The notes under the pieces: model-generated
Told to the model about the DNA's origin: nothing
Database searches by the model: none
The model's input: the letters and a program-made list of their open reading frames with translations, nothing else
Shown: one piece after another, positions 1 through 8,625 of the stretch
How the letters are laid out: each line of letters begins with the position of its first letter
Position numbering within the stretch: the first letter of the stretch is position 1
Made by a program: the position numbers and the translations under genes
Assembly (NCBI RefSeq): GCF_014773365.1
Contig: NZ_JACWUN010000001.1
Location: forward strand, 124,001 to 188,000
Length of the DNA: 64,000 bases
Direction of reading: 5' to 3'
Origin: Pelovirga terrestris
Lineage (GTDB): Bacteria; Desulfobacterota; Desulfuromonadia; Desulfuromonadales; Geopsychrobacteraceae

Positions 1-1
1 C

Positions 2-724
2 AGCCTGTTTGGGTACGGGATCAAGGAAGGGGTCTCTGATTTGGTATCGATGCTGGTAGGCGTTATATCGACCCAGACCTATCTGCAGGCAATTTTTTCT
101 GCCAACAATAGCAGTGTAGCCCGGCGCGGCACCCTGCTCAGTGCAGCGCTGATTCCTCCTTTAGGGCTGTTCGGTATTCTGGTTGGTCTGTTTATGCGCC
201 AGACCATGCCGGAGATCCAGAGCGCCCTGGCGCTGCCAACCTTTATTCTGCAGCACTTGCCGTCAGGTTTTGCCGGTATTGCCTTTGCTACCCTGTTGAT
301 TGCCGCAGTGGGCACTGCGTCAGGCCTCGCCCTGGGTGTAGCGACAACCTTGAAAGTCGATCTGCTCCGTTACTGGCTGCAAAACAAGCCATCCGAATTG
401 TTGATATTTCGATTAATCACCCTGGCTGTTGTAGTTGGAGCTTTTATCCTTCTGCTGAGTAACCTGGGTTCTGCGATTATGGACTGGAGTTTTTTGTCCA
501 TGGGGTTGCGCGGGGCCACCCTCTGTTTCCCTTTACTTTTTGCAGTCTTTTTACCCAAAACCAACTGGCGTCAGGCCGGTTTTGTTTCGATTATGGTAGC
601 GCCAACAGCGGTCGTATTGCTAGGATTTTTCCCCATAACCGGCATCCCCCCGTTGTTTTTTGGTCTGGGTTTGTCGTTGCTGGTCTTTTTGTTGACACTG
701 CCCTTGCCTGGGACAAAGAGTTAA
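2..724 (+). CDS. sodium:solute symporter family protein, C-terminal part (5' end outside window)
   Basis: The frame is open from the left edge, so the first residues seen (SLFGYGIKEG) are internal and the true start lies outside. The 240 visible residues are almost wholly hydrophobic, with about six membrane segments. A short polar stretch, SANNSSVARRGTLLS, separates two helices, as in the SSS family of Na+-coupled symporters. Such proteins use the sodium gradient to import small organic solutes across the inner membrane. The substrate cannot be read from this C-terminal part. No terminator-like hairpin follows the stop. The next gene, tamA, is 290 bp away beyond a dispersed repeat. The family call is fairly secure; nothing finer is. 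Confidence 0.75.
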   Translation, partial: SLFGYGIKEGVSDLVSMLVGVISTQTYLQAIFSANNSSVARRGTLLSAALIPPLGLFGILVGLFMRQTMPEIQSALALPTFILQHLPSGFAGIAFATLLIAAVGTASGLALGVATTLKVDLLRYWLQNKPSELLIFRLITLAVVVGAFILLLSNLGSAIMDWSFLSMGLRGATLCFPLLFAVFLPKTNWRQAGFVSIMVAPTAVVLLGFFPITGIPPLFFGLGLSLLVFLLTLPLPGTKS

Positions 725-806
725 GGTCGGTTAGAGTTAATTCATCGGTTAACTTCTTTGCCTGAAAACACCACAGTCAGATCAAATTAATGCTATATTG
801 ATAGTA

Positions 807-948
807 TCTATTCAGCACCTGATCTTCGGTTTCTATGTCAAGGGACGCTTTTCGTCATCCCTGGCCGCTAGTTGTCACCATGGACGGCGACAAACACCCT
901 TGCCACAGGATCCAAAGGCCCTGCGCAAGGACAGTGGTGAATAGTTAC
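807..948 (+). repeat. dispersed structured intergenic element, copy 1
   Basis: First of five related roughly 145-bp elements (others at 11853, 40689, 54773 and 59893). It begins CTATTCAGCACC and ends GGTGAATAGTTAC, so the ends form a near-perfect 12-bp inverted repeat. Inside are the shared blocks GTCAAGGGACGCTTTTCGTC, a central hairpin (here GTTGTC paired with GACAAAC), and TTGCCACAGGATCCAAAGG followed by CCCTGCGCAAGG. It lies 66 bp upstream of the tamA start, in the same orientation. It may be a non-autonomous repeat or a structured 5' leader; the sequence alone does not decide. Confidence 0.85.
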
Positions 949-1014
949 ATTGTTTTTTTAGCCTGTTATTTGACGATGTTATTAATGATTGCGGTTCTGA
1001 GCTTTTGACACCTG

Positions 1015-2760
1015 ATGCGTCTTGTTACTCTGTTTCTGTTTTTTTTCATCATCACAACTTCTACCGCTTATGCGACCCGCCTTGACGTCGATGTGCGCAG
1101 TAGTGAGCCCTCTTTGCAGCAGATTGTCAAAGGTGCCCTGACTACGCCTCTATTGTCGCAAAAGGATGAGCGTCTTAATCGCCAACGTCTGGGTTCATAT
1201 CAGCGTCAACTACCTACAATAGTTAAAGAAATAATCGAACCTTACGGATACTTCTACAGTACTGTCTCGACCCGACTGGAACAGCCAGCCGCAGACCACT
1301 TTCGTATCATTATTGAAGTGGAAGCCGGGGAGCCGTTGGCGATCACCAAATTCAATCTAGACCTTTCTGGTGCCGGATCAAATCATCCTGCGCTGCAACG
1401 GCTCATCAATCAGTTCCCGTTGCGGATCAATGATATTCTCCGTCAGGATCTCTATGAGCAGGGCAAGGCTGGTCTGCGTCAGGCAGCGGCGGCCCTCGGT
1501 TATCTGGACGCTTCCTTTGAGGTCCATCTGATAGAAGTTTATCTGCAGGAGCGGCGTGCCGAGATTGACCTGCGGTTTAACACCGGTGAGCAGTATCATT
1601 TCGGCGCAATCCGTTATGTCGATCGGGCCGGCTACCCTGAGCGATTCCTTAAACGTTTTGTCAGCTATCATCAGGGTGATGTTTTTTCTTACAGTCTGCT
1701 GGGTAAAACCCAGGTGAATCTGATGAATGCAGATCTGTTCAGCTCCGTGTCGGTTCAGGCCAAGGCGCATGAGGCGGAAAATTATCAGGTGCCGGTGGAG
1801 ATTGCATTGCTGCCATTGCCACGTCATCGTTTGCGTCCGGGAATCGGCTATGGCACGGATACCGGTGGTCGGGTATCCCTTGATTATCGCCACCTGAACC
1901 TGTGGGAGGCTGCTCACGAACTGGTAGGTAAACTGCTTATTGCCCAATGGCGTCAGCAGCTACAGACAACCTACATTATCCCTGATCGCCGGCGCCTTGA
2001 CAGTCTGACTCTGTTGACCGTCGGTACCGAACGGGAAGATGTCGATGCCTACTATCGGCGTGAAGTCTTTGGTGAAGCGGAATATCGGCGTTCTTTTGGC
2101 CGAGGATACAGAGGATCCCTGTTTGTTCGGGCGACGTCGGAACGCTCGCGCGTTGCTGATAGTGACAGACGCACCCAGCTGTTATTGCAAGGATTCCGCC
2201 TGAGCTGGCAGCAACTTGATCACCCCATGACTCCGGAGCGTGGCAGCAAGATTCAGCTTCAGGTGCAGGGCGCTGATGAAAACTGGTTTTCAGATACTTC
2301 CCTGTTGCAACTCACCGTTGATGCCGCGACCCTGATACCCCTGCCACAACGCTTTTCTGTTTTTTTTCGTTTAGGTGGAGGGACAACCTGGCATCGCCAG
2401 GAATTTAATATCCTGCCGGTTTCGTTACGCTATTTTGCCGGCGGTGATCGTAGCGTCCGAGGGTTTAAATACAATTCCCTCGGCCCCGTCAATGAAGACG
2501 GCGAGGTAGTTGGTGGCAAACATCTTCTGGTAGGCAGTGTCGAACTGGAAAAAAGGTTTCTGCAACGGTGGGGATTTGCTACATTTTATGATGTCGGAAA
2601 TGCCTTTGACTCGTTCAACGATTATGAACTCAAACAGGGAGCCGGGCTAGGTATTCGTTACTTTACCCAGATAGGTGCAATCCGCCTTGATGTCGCCAGA
2701 CAGCTGGGGGAAAAGGACAACGGTTATCGTCTGCATTTCAGTCTGGGGTTGGCATGGTAA
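1015..2760 (+). CDS. tamA: TamA-type outer-membrane assembly protein (Omp85/BamA family)
   Basis: A 581-residue protein with a signal peptide (hydrophobic residues 3-19, likely cleavage after AYA at 20), a periplasmic region of POTRA-like repeats to about residue 255, and a beta-barrel ending in LAW, an aromatic C-terminus typical of outer-membrane barrels. The Omp85 signature VRGF is at residues 481-484 (context GGDRSVRGF). The family inserts beta-barrel proteins or autotransporters into the outer membrane together with the inner-membrane-anchored TamB. The next gene is tamB, and the two overlap by 7 bp (ATGGTAA), implying translational coupling. A copy of the dispersed repeat lies just upstream. 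The start follows a non-coding stretch; no strong Shine-Dalgarno is visible. BamA is less likely because the protein is short and TamB is the partner. Confidence 0.88.
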   Translation: MRLVTLFLFFFIITTSTAYATRLDVDVRSSEPSLQQIVKGALTTPLLSQKDERLNRQRLGSYQRQLPTIVKEIIEPYGYFYSTVSTRLEQPAADHFRIIIEVEAGEPLAITKFNLDLSGAGSNHPALQRLINQFPLRINDILRQDLYEQGKAGLRQAAAALGYLDASFEVHLIEVYLQERRAEIDLRFNTGEQYHFGAIRYVDRAGYPERFLKRFVSYHQGDVFSYSLLGKTQVNLMNADLFSSVSVQAKAHEAENYQVPVEIALLPLPRHRLRPGIGYGTDTGGRVSLDYRHLNLWEAAHELVGKLLIAQWRQQLQTTYIIPDRRRLDSLTLLTVGTEREDVDAYYRREVFGEAEYRRSFGRGYRGSLFVRATSERSRVADSDRRTQLLLQGFRLSWQQLDHPMTPERGSKIQLQVQGADENWFSDTSLLQLTVDAATLIPLPQRFSVFFRLGGGTTWHRQEFNILPVSLRYFAGGDRSVRGFKYNSLGPVNEDGEVVGGKHLLVGSVELEKRFLQRWGFATFYDVGNAFDSFNDYELKQGAGLGIRYFTQIGAIRLDVARQLGEKDNGYRLHFSLGLAW

Positions 2761-5700
2761 GAGGATTGACCGTCACCTTCGTGGTTTTCTCTCTGGTTGT
2801 CACCCTGATGGTTGGTGCTGCTATCTGGCTATTCTACACTTCTGCCGGCGCGGACTTCGCCTTGCGGCGATTGGCGCAGCAGCTTGATGCCCGGATCACA
2901 ATGTCACAACTTAGCGGCTCTTTGGCACGCGGGCTCAGTATCACAGAACTGGCGTTCGAACAGGCAGACGTCGGCTTGCAAGCTCGCCACATCCAACTGG
3001 ATATGGCTGTTTCTTCCCTTTATCCCTTCCATTTATCCCTGTCTACCGTTGCCCTGGCTGATGCTGACTTGCTCCTGCCTCAAGCTGAGCCAAGTGGACA
3101 ACAACCGGGTCTTGCCCTGCAGATTCCGCAGTTGCCGGCAATCCTTGATCTGTTGCAGGTTGATATCGCGCGGCTTGATGTAACAAATATGTCAATCATC
3201 CGGGGTGATGACATTCGGGTGGTAGAAGAGTTGAACGCGGCTATAGATTTTCACTACAGAACATTATCAATAAGCGATCTTCGTTTGCGTATTGATGATC
3301 TGTTTGTTGCTGCAACATTGAATCTGGATATGGCTGATTCGGCCTTGGATCTGGCGGCAACGGTAGAAAACAGTGGTGTCGACCAGCCCTGGAGAGCGAT
3401 CAGGGTAAAAAGTTCACTAACCGGTATTGATGCTGACACTATGGCTGGAAAAATTGATTTAAGGGTGGATCTGGTTGATCGGCAGCCCTTTTTTCTGCAG
3501 GCGGATATGAGTATTAGTGAAAATTTTCTGGGTATAGAAAATCTTCGGTTACATCAGACCCAACGGCCCGGTTCCGTTACGGCTGCGGGACAGCTGCAGT
3601 TTAAAGAAAATGGACCGGCCCTGACGGTCGATATTTTCCTTCGGAATCTTGATTTAAGCCAGGAAGCAGGTCTGTCTATAGCTGTGGACGGAAAAATAGC
3701 CCTGACGTACGCCCAGATGCAGTATCACGGTCAGCTCAATCTGAGTACCCAGGGTGATGAGTTGGCCATGACTGAGCTGGCTGCTGACTTTTCCGGTGAT
3801 CATCAGCATTTGCAACTGCAGCAGATCAATGCCTCCTGGCTGGCAGCGCAGATTAGCGGCAATTTCGACCTGGATTGGTTGGAAACCTTGAATGTGGCAG
3901 CGCAGTTACAAATCGAACATCTCTGCCTGGAACCCTTTCTCCCTGATAGTAACAGTCTGCTCAATGCCCACCTGGAGGCCAGTTACCGTCATGACGAGCA
4001 ATCCCCTCAAGCTCATATCAATGTCGAGCTGTATGATTCAATCCTTTACGAATACCCTCTGTTTGGTGTTGTCGCAGCAGACTACAAGGATGATAGTCTG
4101 ATCCTTCACCACTTGAATCTACTCAGTCACAGTGCGCAATTGCAGGCGCAGGGGGATTTACAGAACAGCATCGATTTTACTCTGACACTGCAACAAATTG
4201 GAGATTTTTATCCGCCGGCTGCCGGTGCCCTGACGGCGCAGGGATGGCTGACCCACGGGGAGGAAGGCAGCGCAGCAGATCTTCATCTTGCCGGCTCGGA
4301 TCTCTTGTATGATCAGTGGCAGTTATCTTCCTTCAACACCCACTTCAGTCTTGATCCGGATCAGAGCGTCGAAGCGGTTGCCCACTTTCGTCAGTTAAGC
4401 TCCATCCCGCAACAGCTGCTGGTGAATGCGATTGATCTACAGGTTTCAGGTTCACTGCTCAATCATCAGATCGATATTAATGCCCGAGCCCAAGAAACGA
4501 CCCTGAAAACAAAACTGCAGGCGAGCTGGTCCGAGTCCTTGTGGACAGCGCTGCTACAGCAATTGGATATCAATGCCTTAGGCAGTTATTGGCGTCTTAA
4601 TGATCCTGCTTCAATTGTCGTTGGATCACAGATTGTCAGGGTGTCTGACCTGAATCTAGATGCTGGAGCACATCAGTCAGTGCGCTTACAGGGAGAATTT
4701 TTACCTGCAAAAGAATCCATCACTATTGTCCTTGACTGGTCGGATCTGTCACTGAGCCTTTTTAGCCCCTGGCTTGACCCATCTTTGATGCAGGGGCATA
4801 CAGGCGGAACCTTGTCTGTGGATCATGATCCTGAACATACTAAAATCCACCTCTCTGCGAAATTAAATGCCGACGTTCAGTACCAACAGATGCATCTGCA
4901 GGACACCAGCACCCGATTAACCCTGGATTGGGGGAGGGATGGGCTGACGGGAAATGTCCGTATCGATATCGGCTTGCCGGCGCATCTTGAGCTTAACGTT
5001 GATTCTCCTGCCCCGGCAGGGATGGCGTTACCTGACATCACCAACGTTACATTGGCGTGTCGGCAGGTGCCCTTACAGTTGATCCAGCCCTGGTTGCCGG
5101 GAGAAATTATTTCCAAGGGGATTTTAACATGCGATATGGAAGGTACGTGGTCCGCAGAAAAGACCTTTGCTCTCCACGGAAAGGCCGATATCAGTGCGGG
5201 TTCCCTGTTTTGGTATGATGATGAACAAGAAATTGAGCTTGGTCTGGAAACCGCCATGTTCAACTTTTCCTGGGAGGAAAAGTCCCTGCGCGCTGAGGTG
5301 AATCTGGTTCATGATTTTGGTCATATCAACGGCCATCTCGAGCTAGGGCTTCCAGCGCAAGTGCCGATCAATCTGGAGGGCCATACCCCCGTTGCCGCTG
5401 ATGTCGGCTCATTGCTGCAAGAAAGCGGGTTGCTAACTCTGTTATTTCCTCAGTATGTTTATGACAGCAAAGGGGAAATCGAGCTGCAGGCGACCATCGG
5501 CGGGACCATCGGTGATCCGTTGTTTGCCGGTACAATGAGCGTGCAAGGGGCTCAATTGTACGTACCGGCAGCTGGAATACGTATTGCGGACATTCATGCA
5601 TCGGCACAGCTGGATGGACAACAACTTAACCTGTCAACGTTGCGGATGACTTCTGCCGGCGGCACAATCAGCGGTCAGGGACGTTTGGATCTGCTTGGAT

Positions 5701-6674
5701 GGTCTCCCGACAGCTTTCACCTTTCACTGTCGGGCGAAGGTTTCCAGTTGATCAATGTAACTGACCTGGCTGTCCAGATCAGCCCTGAACTTGTCATTGA
5801 TGGTGATTTCGATCTCATTCGTGTCCGTGGAAGTTTACGCCTTCCGCAGGTGATGATCAAAGATCAAACCCGTAGCCAGGTCGTTCAAAATAGCCCTGAT
5901 CTGGTTATTGTCGATCGTCAGGCGCCCGGACGCAAGGCAACCGCTATTCGTCACGATATTGATCTTAATCTGATTCTTGGTGAGCAGGTGTTGCTCGATG
6001 TTGCCGGGCTGCAAGCGCGAATTGCCGGGTCATTGCGTCTGTACAGCGATGCACAACAGGATATTGCGGCACAGGGACAATTATTTGTAGAACGTGGCCG
6101 TTTTTCAACCCTTGGTGTTTCCCTGGATATCGAACGGGGTGATCTGTATTTTGCCGGCGTCCCCTTACGGTATCCTGCCTTAGATATACTGGCAACCCGC
6201 CGCGCCGGCGAAGTCCGGGCCGGGGTGCGAGTGACCGGAACGCCCCAGGACCCACTGGTCAGTCTCTATTCGGAACCGCCTATGCCCGATGCGGATGTGT
6301 TGTCGTATGTGGTGCTCGGTCGCCCCCTCGACAGCCGTGGCGGCGATACGGATCTGTTGATGTTAGCCACTGGAGCATTATTATCGCAAGGGGAGTCCAT
6401 TATTTTACAGGAACGGCTGAAAGGTCGTATGGGGCTGGATGTGCTTGAATTTTCTGCTGGGGATGGTAATGCCAGCGATGCTGTTATCACTACCGGGAAA
6501 TATGTTACCCCCGATCTTTATGTGAGTCTCGGTTATTCACTGTTCAATAACAGCAACGAGATCAAAATACGTTATCGGCTTTCATCCAGACTGGAACTGG
6601 AGTCAAGTTTTGGCCAGGAATCCGGAGTGGATCTTTTTTATCGTTTGGAAAGGGATAGGCTGATTAAAAAGTGA
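2754..6674 (+). CDS. tamB: TamB-type translocation and assembly module protein
   Basis: A 1306-residue protein with one N-terminal membrane anchor (about residues 7-29), then a very long repetitive beta-rich region of alternating hydrophobic and polar residues. It ends in the conserved DUF490/TamB domain, with the late motif DADVLSYVVLGRP and a C-terminus rich in aromatic and charged residues. TamB spans the periplasm as an AsmA-like bridge between the inner membrane and TamA, and is linked to outer-membrane protein insertion and, in some bacteria, lipid transport. The start codon overlaps the end of tamA, and a hairpin lies directly after the stop. Length matches the usual 1250-1450 residues. 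I see no truncation or frameshift. Confidence 0.9.
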   Translation: MVRGLTVTFVVFSLVVTLMVGAAIWLFYTSAGADFALRRLAQQLDARITMSQLSGSLARGLSITELAFEQADVGLQARHIQLDMAVSSLYPFHLSLSTVALADADLLLPQAEPSGQQPGLALQIPQLPAILDLLQVDIARLDVTNMSIIRGDDIRVVEELNAAIDFHYRTLSISDLRLRIDDLFVAATLNLDMADSALDLAATVENSGVDQPWRAIRVKSSLTGIDADTMAGKIDLRVDLVDRQPFFLQADMSISENFLGIENLRLHQTQRPGSVTAAGQLQFKENGPALTVDIFLRNLDLSQEAGLSIAVDGKIALTYAQMQYHGQLNLSTQGDELAMTELAADFSGDHQHLQLQQINASWLAAQISGNFDLDWLETLNVAAQLQIEHLCLEPFLPDSNSLLNAHLEASYRHDEQSPQAHINVELYDSILYEYPLFGVVAADYKDDSLILHHLNLLSHSAQLQAQGDLQNSIDFTLTLQQIGDFYPPAAGALTAQGWLTHGEEGSAADLHLAGSDLLYDQWQLSSFNTHFSLDPDQSVEAVAHFRQLSSIPQQLLVNAIDLQVSGSLLNHQIDINARAQETTLKTKLQASWSESLWTALLQQLDINALGSYWRLNDPASIVVGSQIVRVSDLNLDAGAHQSVRLQGEFLPAKESITIVLDWSDLSLSLFSPWLDPSLMQGHTGGTLSVDHDPEHTKIHLSAKLNADVQYQQMHLQDTSTRLTLDWGRDGLTGNVRIDIGLPAHLELNVDSPAPAGMALPDITNVTLACRQVPLQLIQPWLPGEIISKGILTCDMEGTWSAEKTFALHGKADISAGSLFWYDDEQEIELGLETAMFNFSWEEKSLRAEVNLVHDFGHINGHLELGLPAQVPINLEGHTPVAADVGSLLQESGLLTLLFPQYVYDSKGEIELQATIGGTIGDPLFAGTMSVQGAQLYVPAAGIRIADIHASAQLDGQQLNLSTLRMTSAGGTISGQGRLDLLGWSPDSFHLSLSGEGFQLINVTDLAVQISPELVIDGDFDLIRVRGSLRLPQVMIKDQTRSQVVQNSPDLVIVDRQAPGRKATAIRHDIDLNLILGEQVLLDVAGLQARIAGSLRLYSDAQQDIAAQGQLFVERGRFSTLGVSLDIERGDLYFAGVPLRYPALDILATRRAGEVRAGVRVTGTPQDPLVSLYSEPPMPDADVLSYVVLGRPLDSRGGDTDLLMLATGALLSQGESIILQERLKGRMGLDVLEFSAGDGNASDAVITTGKYVTPDLYVSLGYSLFNNSNEIKIRYRLSSRLELESSFGQESGVDLFYRLERDRLIKK

Positions 6675-6699
6675 AAGGCCCGCCATGGTAGCGGGCCTT
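6675..6699. terminator. hairpin after tamB, possible terminator
   Basis: Perfect 9-bp stem AAGGCCCGC / GCGGGCCTT around a 7-nt loop, starting at the base after the tamB stop. No T tract follows on the plus strand. On the minus strand the hairpin is followed by TTTCACTTTTTAA, so it looks better as a minus-strand terminator or as an RNA 3'-end stabiliser. Confidence 0.5.
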
Positions 6700-7074
6700 C
6701 AACGATTACTGTGTCGTACCTTCAGAATCCTCCCTGTCACGGGAATTGCCGGTGTCTCGAAACACCGGTGTGGTGGAAAACCTTCTCAACTGCTGTATCT
6801 CGTCTTCGATAGGCATTCCTCCTTTCTGATGTTGTTTTTATTATAGCGAACTTGAAAAAATAATCAAAGGGGACAGAACCGATTTTAACAAAGCAAGCGG
6901 TCAGGGATGATCCAACGGGAAACAATCGCGGCCCTTGACCTGGGAACCGAAAATCCGGTGCAAAGGGTTTATCTTTACCGCTTTTTATATTTGCTGTACC
7001 TTGCTGTTGGCGCGAAATTGGTTTGTTAAAAAGCTTCAGTCCATTGGCTGAGCTGACATGAAAGGTTTTTTAGT
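6700..7074. other. 375-bp stretch with no convincing gene
   Basis: Short open frames here have no ribosome-binding site and no recognisable protein signature. At 6868-6887 there is AAGGGGACAGAACCGATTTT, which resembles the GGGGACAG-type words often left near REP or transposase remnants; it is too short to call. The last bases hold AAAGG upstream of the small gene starting at 7075. Confidence 0.5.
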
Positions 7075-7260
7075 ATGACAAACAGTGTCCCTTTTTTTGT
7101 TTTATGGGTTGTCATGGCCTGTGGGGCTTATGCTGTGGCCAAAAGTCGGGGGCGTAACTGCCGTCTCTGGTTTGCGATTGGATTGATGATCGGACCCTTC
7201 GCCGTCCTGATTGTGGCATTGCTGCCATTGGGGCCGAATGCCAAAAAAGGGTACCATTAA
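7075..7260 (+). CDS. small two-helix membrane protein of unknown function
   Basis: A 61-residue protein. It has a hydrophobic segment at about residues 5-21, a short basic loop (AKSRGRNCR, residues 22-30), and a second helix with the pattern WFAIGLMIGPFAVLIVALLP. That is the arrangement of the many small PLDc_N-like inner-membrane proteins, whose helix pair often serves as an anchor. The start is supported by AAAGG about 9 bp upstream. The gene ends 7 bp before the ATG of the TGA-containing small gene, so the two may be translated together. Function is not known, and the gene could be part of one small membrane module with its neighbour. Reality of the gene is likely but not certain given its length. 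Confidence 0.6.
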   Translation: MTNSVPFFVLWVVMACGAYAVAKSRGRNCRLWFAIGLMIGPFAVLIVALLPLGPNAKKGYH

Positions 7261-7267
7261 TTCTTCA

Positions 7268-7456
7268 ATGAAAAAACGTTTCTACAAATTACTCCTCTTT
7301 GTCACCGTGGCTTCACTTGGCGGCGCATTTATCGGTTACCTCGGACACTGTGTCGGCAGCACCTGAGGTGCTTTTGTCAGCCCCTGGTCAGGGGCTTTGT
7401 TTGGCGCATTGATTGGTTTTTTCCTTGGCCTGCTCCCGTCAGATCAGGGTAGGTGA
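7268..7456 (+). CDS. putative small membrane selenoprotein (TGA codon 33 read as selenocysteine)
   Basis: Reading from ATG at 7268 gives MKKRFYKLLLFVTVASLGG and onward to HCVGST, then TGA (7364-7366), then GAFVSPWSGALFGALIGFFL and LPSDQGR, with a final TGA at 7454. Both halves are hydrophobic helices (about 8-25 and 41-57) and make sense only when joined. The motif becomes C28-x4-U33, followed by SPW and LFGAL. As I recall the small DUF6132-like membrane family, it carries C-x4-C followed by a Pro and LYGAL in the same spacing, so the TGA replaces a conserved Cys. A hairpin with a GGTC loop starts 12 nt after the TGA, where a bacterial SECIS should be. The reaction is unknown; a redox role is inference. 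The alternative is a nonsense mutation in a Cys homologue. No strong Shine-Dalgarno is seen, and coupling to the upstream gene (stop 7 bp before) is likely. Confidence 0.68.
7364..7407 (+). promoter_or_regulatory. bacterial SECIS-like element
   Basis: TGA at 7364-7366, then 12 nt, then the hairpin AGCCCCTGGTCAGGGGCT (7379-7396): a 7-bp stem with loop GGTC. Outside it, GTGC (7368-7371) can pair with GCGC (7404-7407), extending the structure. In the E. coli fdhF SECIS, as I recall it, the apical stem starts 11 nt after UGA and its loop holds GGUC, which SelB reads. Here the loop GG lies only about one nucleotide further from the UGA. This is the main evidence for recoding of the overlapping gene. 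Confidence 0.68.
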
Positions 7457-7531
7457 AATGTCATGGTCCGTTTTGTTGCTGGTCTGAGAGATCAACCTGT
7501 TTTTTCTAGGTTGTCCTGGAGATAAATCACC

Positions 7532-8500
7532 TTGATCCTTCCTGTTATAGCTCTGATATCCGGTTTAATATTACTGGTCTTTAGTGCTGATCGTTTTGTT
7601 GACGGTGCCGCAGCGACTGCCCGCCATGCCGGGATGCCGTTGCTGCTGGTCGGGATGGTCGTCATTGGTTTTGGTACTTCAGCACCTGAAATCCTGATCT
7701 CCGCCATTGCCTCTGTTCAGGGGAACCCCGGCCTGGCGCTGGGAAATGCCTATGGTTCGAATATCTCCAATATTGCCCTGATTCTCGGGGTCACTGCTCT
7801 GATCAGCCCAATTCCGGTCCCTGCCAAAATTCTCCGTTCTGAACTACCGGTCCTGGTAGCAATTACCCTGTTAACAGTTGTGCTGCTGTGGAATCTGTCC
7901 ATCAGTCGTCTCAATGCCATCCTGTTGCTGGTGGCGTTTGCTGCGGTTATTGTCTGGTGGGTCATCATCGCTTTGCGTCATAAGAACGCTGATAAGTTGC
8001 TGGCCGCATCGGAACATGGAGAAGATGCATTTTTGCCGCTAAAGCCGGCAATTTTCTGGTTGGTTGTCGGGTTAATCATGTTGGTCGCAAGTTCCCGGAT
8101 ACTGGTTTGGGGCGCGGTTGAAATTGCCACGTCCCTGGGTGTCAGTGATTTAATGATCGGCCTGACAATTGTCGCAGTAGGTACCTCTTTGCCCGAATTG
8201 GCTGCTGCTGTTGCTGCCGCCCGCAAAAAAGCTCACGATCTGGTTTTGGGCAATATTATTGGTTCCAATATTTTTAATACCCTTGCGGTCGTGGGTATTG
8301 CCGGTGTTATCCACCCCCTTGAGATCGGCAGTGAAGTTCTCTACCGTGATTGTCTGATTATGGGTCTGCTGACCTGTTGTCTTTTTGCGGCGGCATGGCG
8401 CGGCCGTTATCGTTTGTCTCGCCGGTTTGGCGGCATACTGGTGTTGAGCTATGTCGCCTATCTGGGATTACTGGGATTCCAAATTCTTGGCTATCTATGA
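7532..8500 (+). CDS. calcium/sodium antiporter, CaCA family (YrbG-like)
   Basis: A 322-residue inner-membrane protein of about ten helices, made of two inverted alpha repeats. Repeat 1 carries GFGTSAPE and GNAYGSNISN; repeat 2 carries AVGTSLPE and GNIIGSNIFN. These are the signature ion-binding motifs of K+-dependent and K+-independent Na+/Ca2+ exchangers, including E. coli YrbG. It should export Ca2+ (or a related cation) against Na+ or H+. The chosen start is TTG at 7532, with GGAGA at 7518-7522 about 9 bp upstream; the first residues (MILPVIALISGL) begin the first helix directly. Length is normal for the family. The ion actually moved cannot be read from the sequence. Confidence 0.88.
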   Translation: MILPVIALISGLILLVFSADRFVDGAAATARHAGMPLLLVGMVVIGFGTSAPEILISAIASVQGNPGLALGNAYGSNISNIALILGVTALISPIPVPAKILRSELPVLVAITLLTVVLLWNLSISRLNAILLLVAFAAVIVWWVIIALRHKNADKLLAASEHGEDAFLPLKPAIFWLVVGLIMLVASSRILVWGAVEIATSLGVSDLMIGLTIVAVGTSLPELAAAVAAARKKAHDLVLGNIIGSNIFNTLAVVGIAGVIHPLEIGSEVLYRDCLIMGLLTCCLFAAAWRGRYRLSRRFGGILVLSYVAYLGLLGFQILGYL

Positions 8501-8522
8501 AAAAAAAACGGTGGCTTACCCC

Positions 8523-8551
8523 TTGACACATCGTTGAATATGAATGATTTT
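8523..8551 (+). promoter_or_regulatory. possible sigma-70 promoter of lysA
   Basis: A perfect -35 hexamer TTGACA (8523-8528) is followed, 17 bp on, by a poor -10 (GATTTT, 8546-8551), some 75 bp upstream of the lysA start. The -35 is convincing; the -10 is weak. Confidence 0.4.
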
Positions 8552-8625
8552 GATAGATTATAAAATCCATCTTCCAGCCCACTAAAAACTTTTAGTTACA
8601 AAATATTGACGATTAAGGAGTCATT

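Noticed and set aside
6737-6925. Minus-strand open frame of 62 codons
   Set aside because: No ribosome-binding site, odd composition and no family resemblance; it overlaps the post-tamB hairpin region.
7268-7363. A 32-residue peptide ending at TGA 7364, taken as a complete gene or as a pseudogene
   Set aside because: The frame continues for 29 more codons of sensible membrane helix and a SECIS-like hairpin follows at the right place; recoding explains more. A pseudogene is kept as the main alternative.
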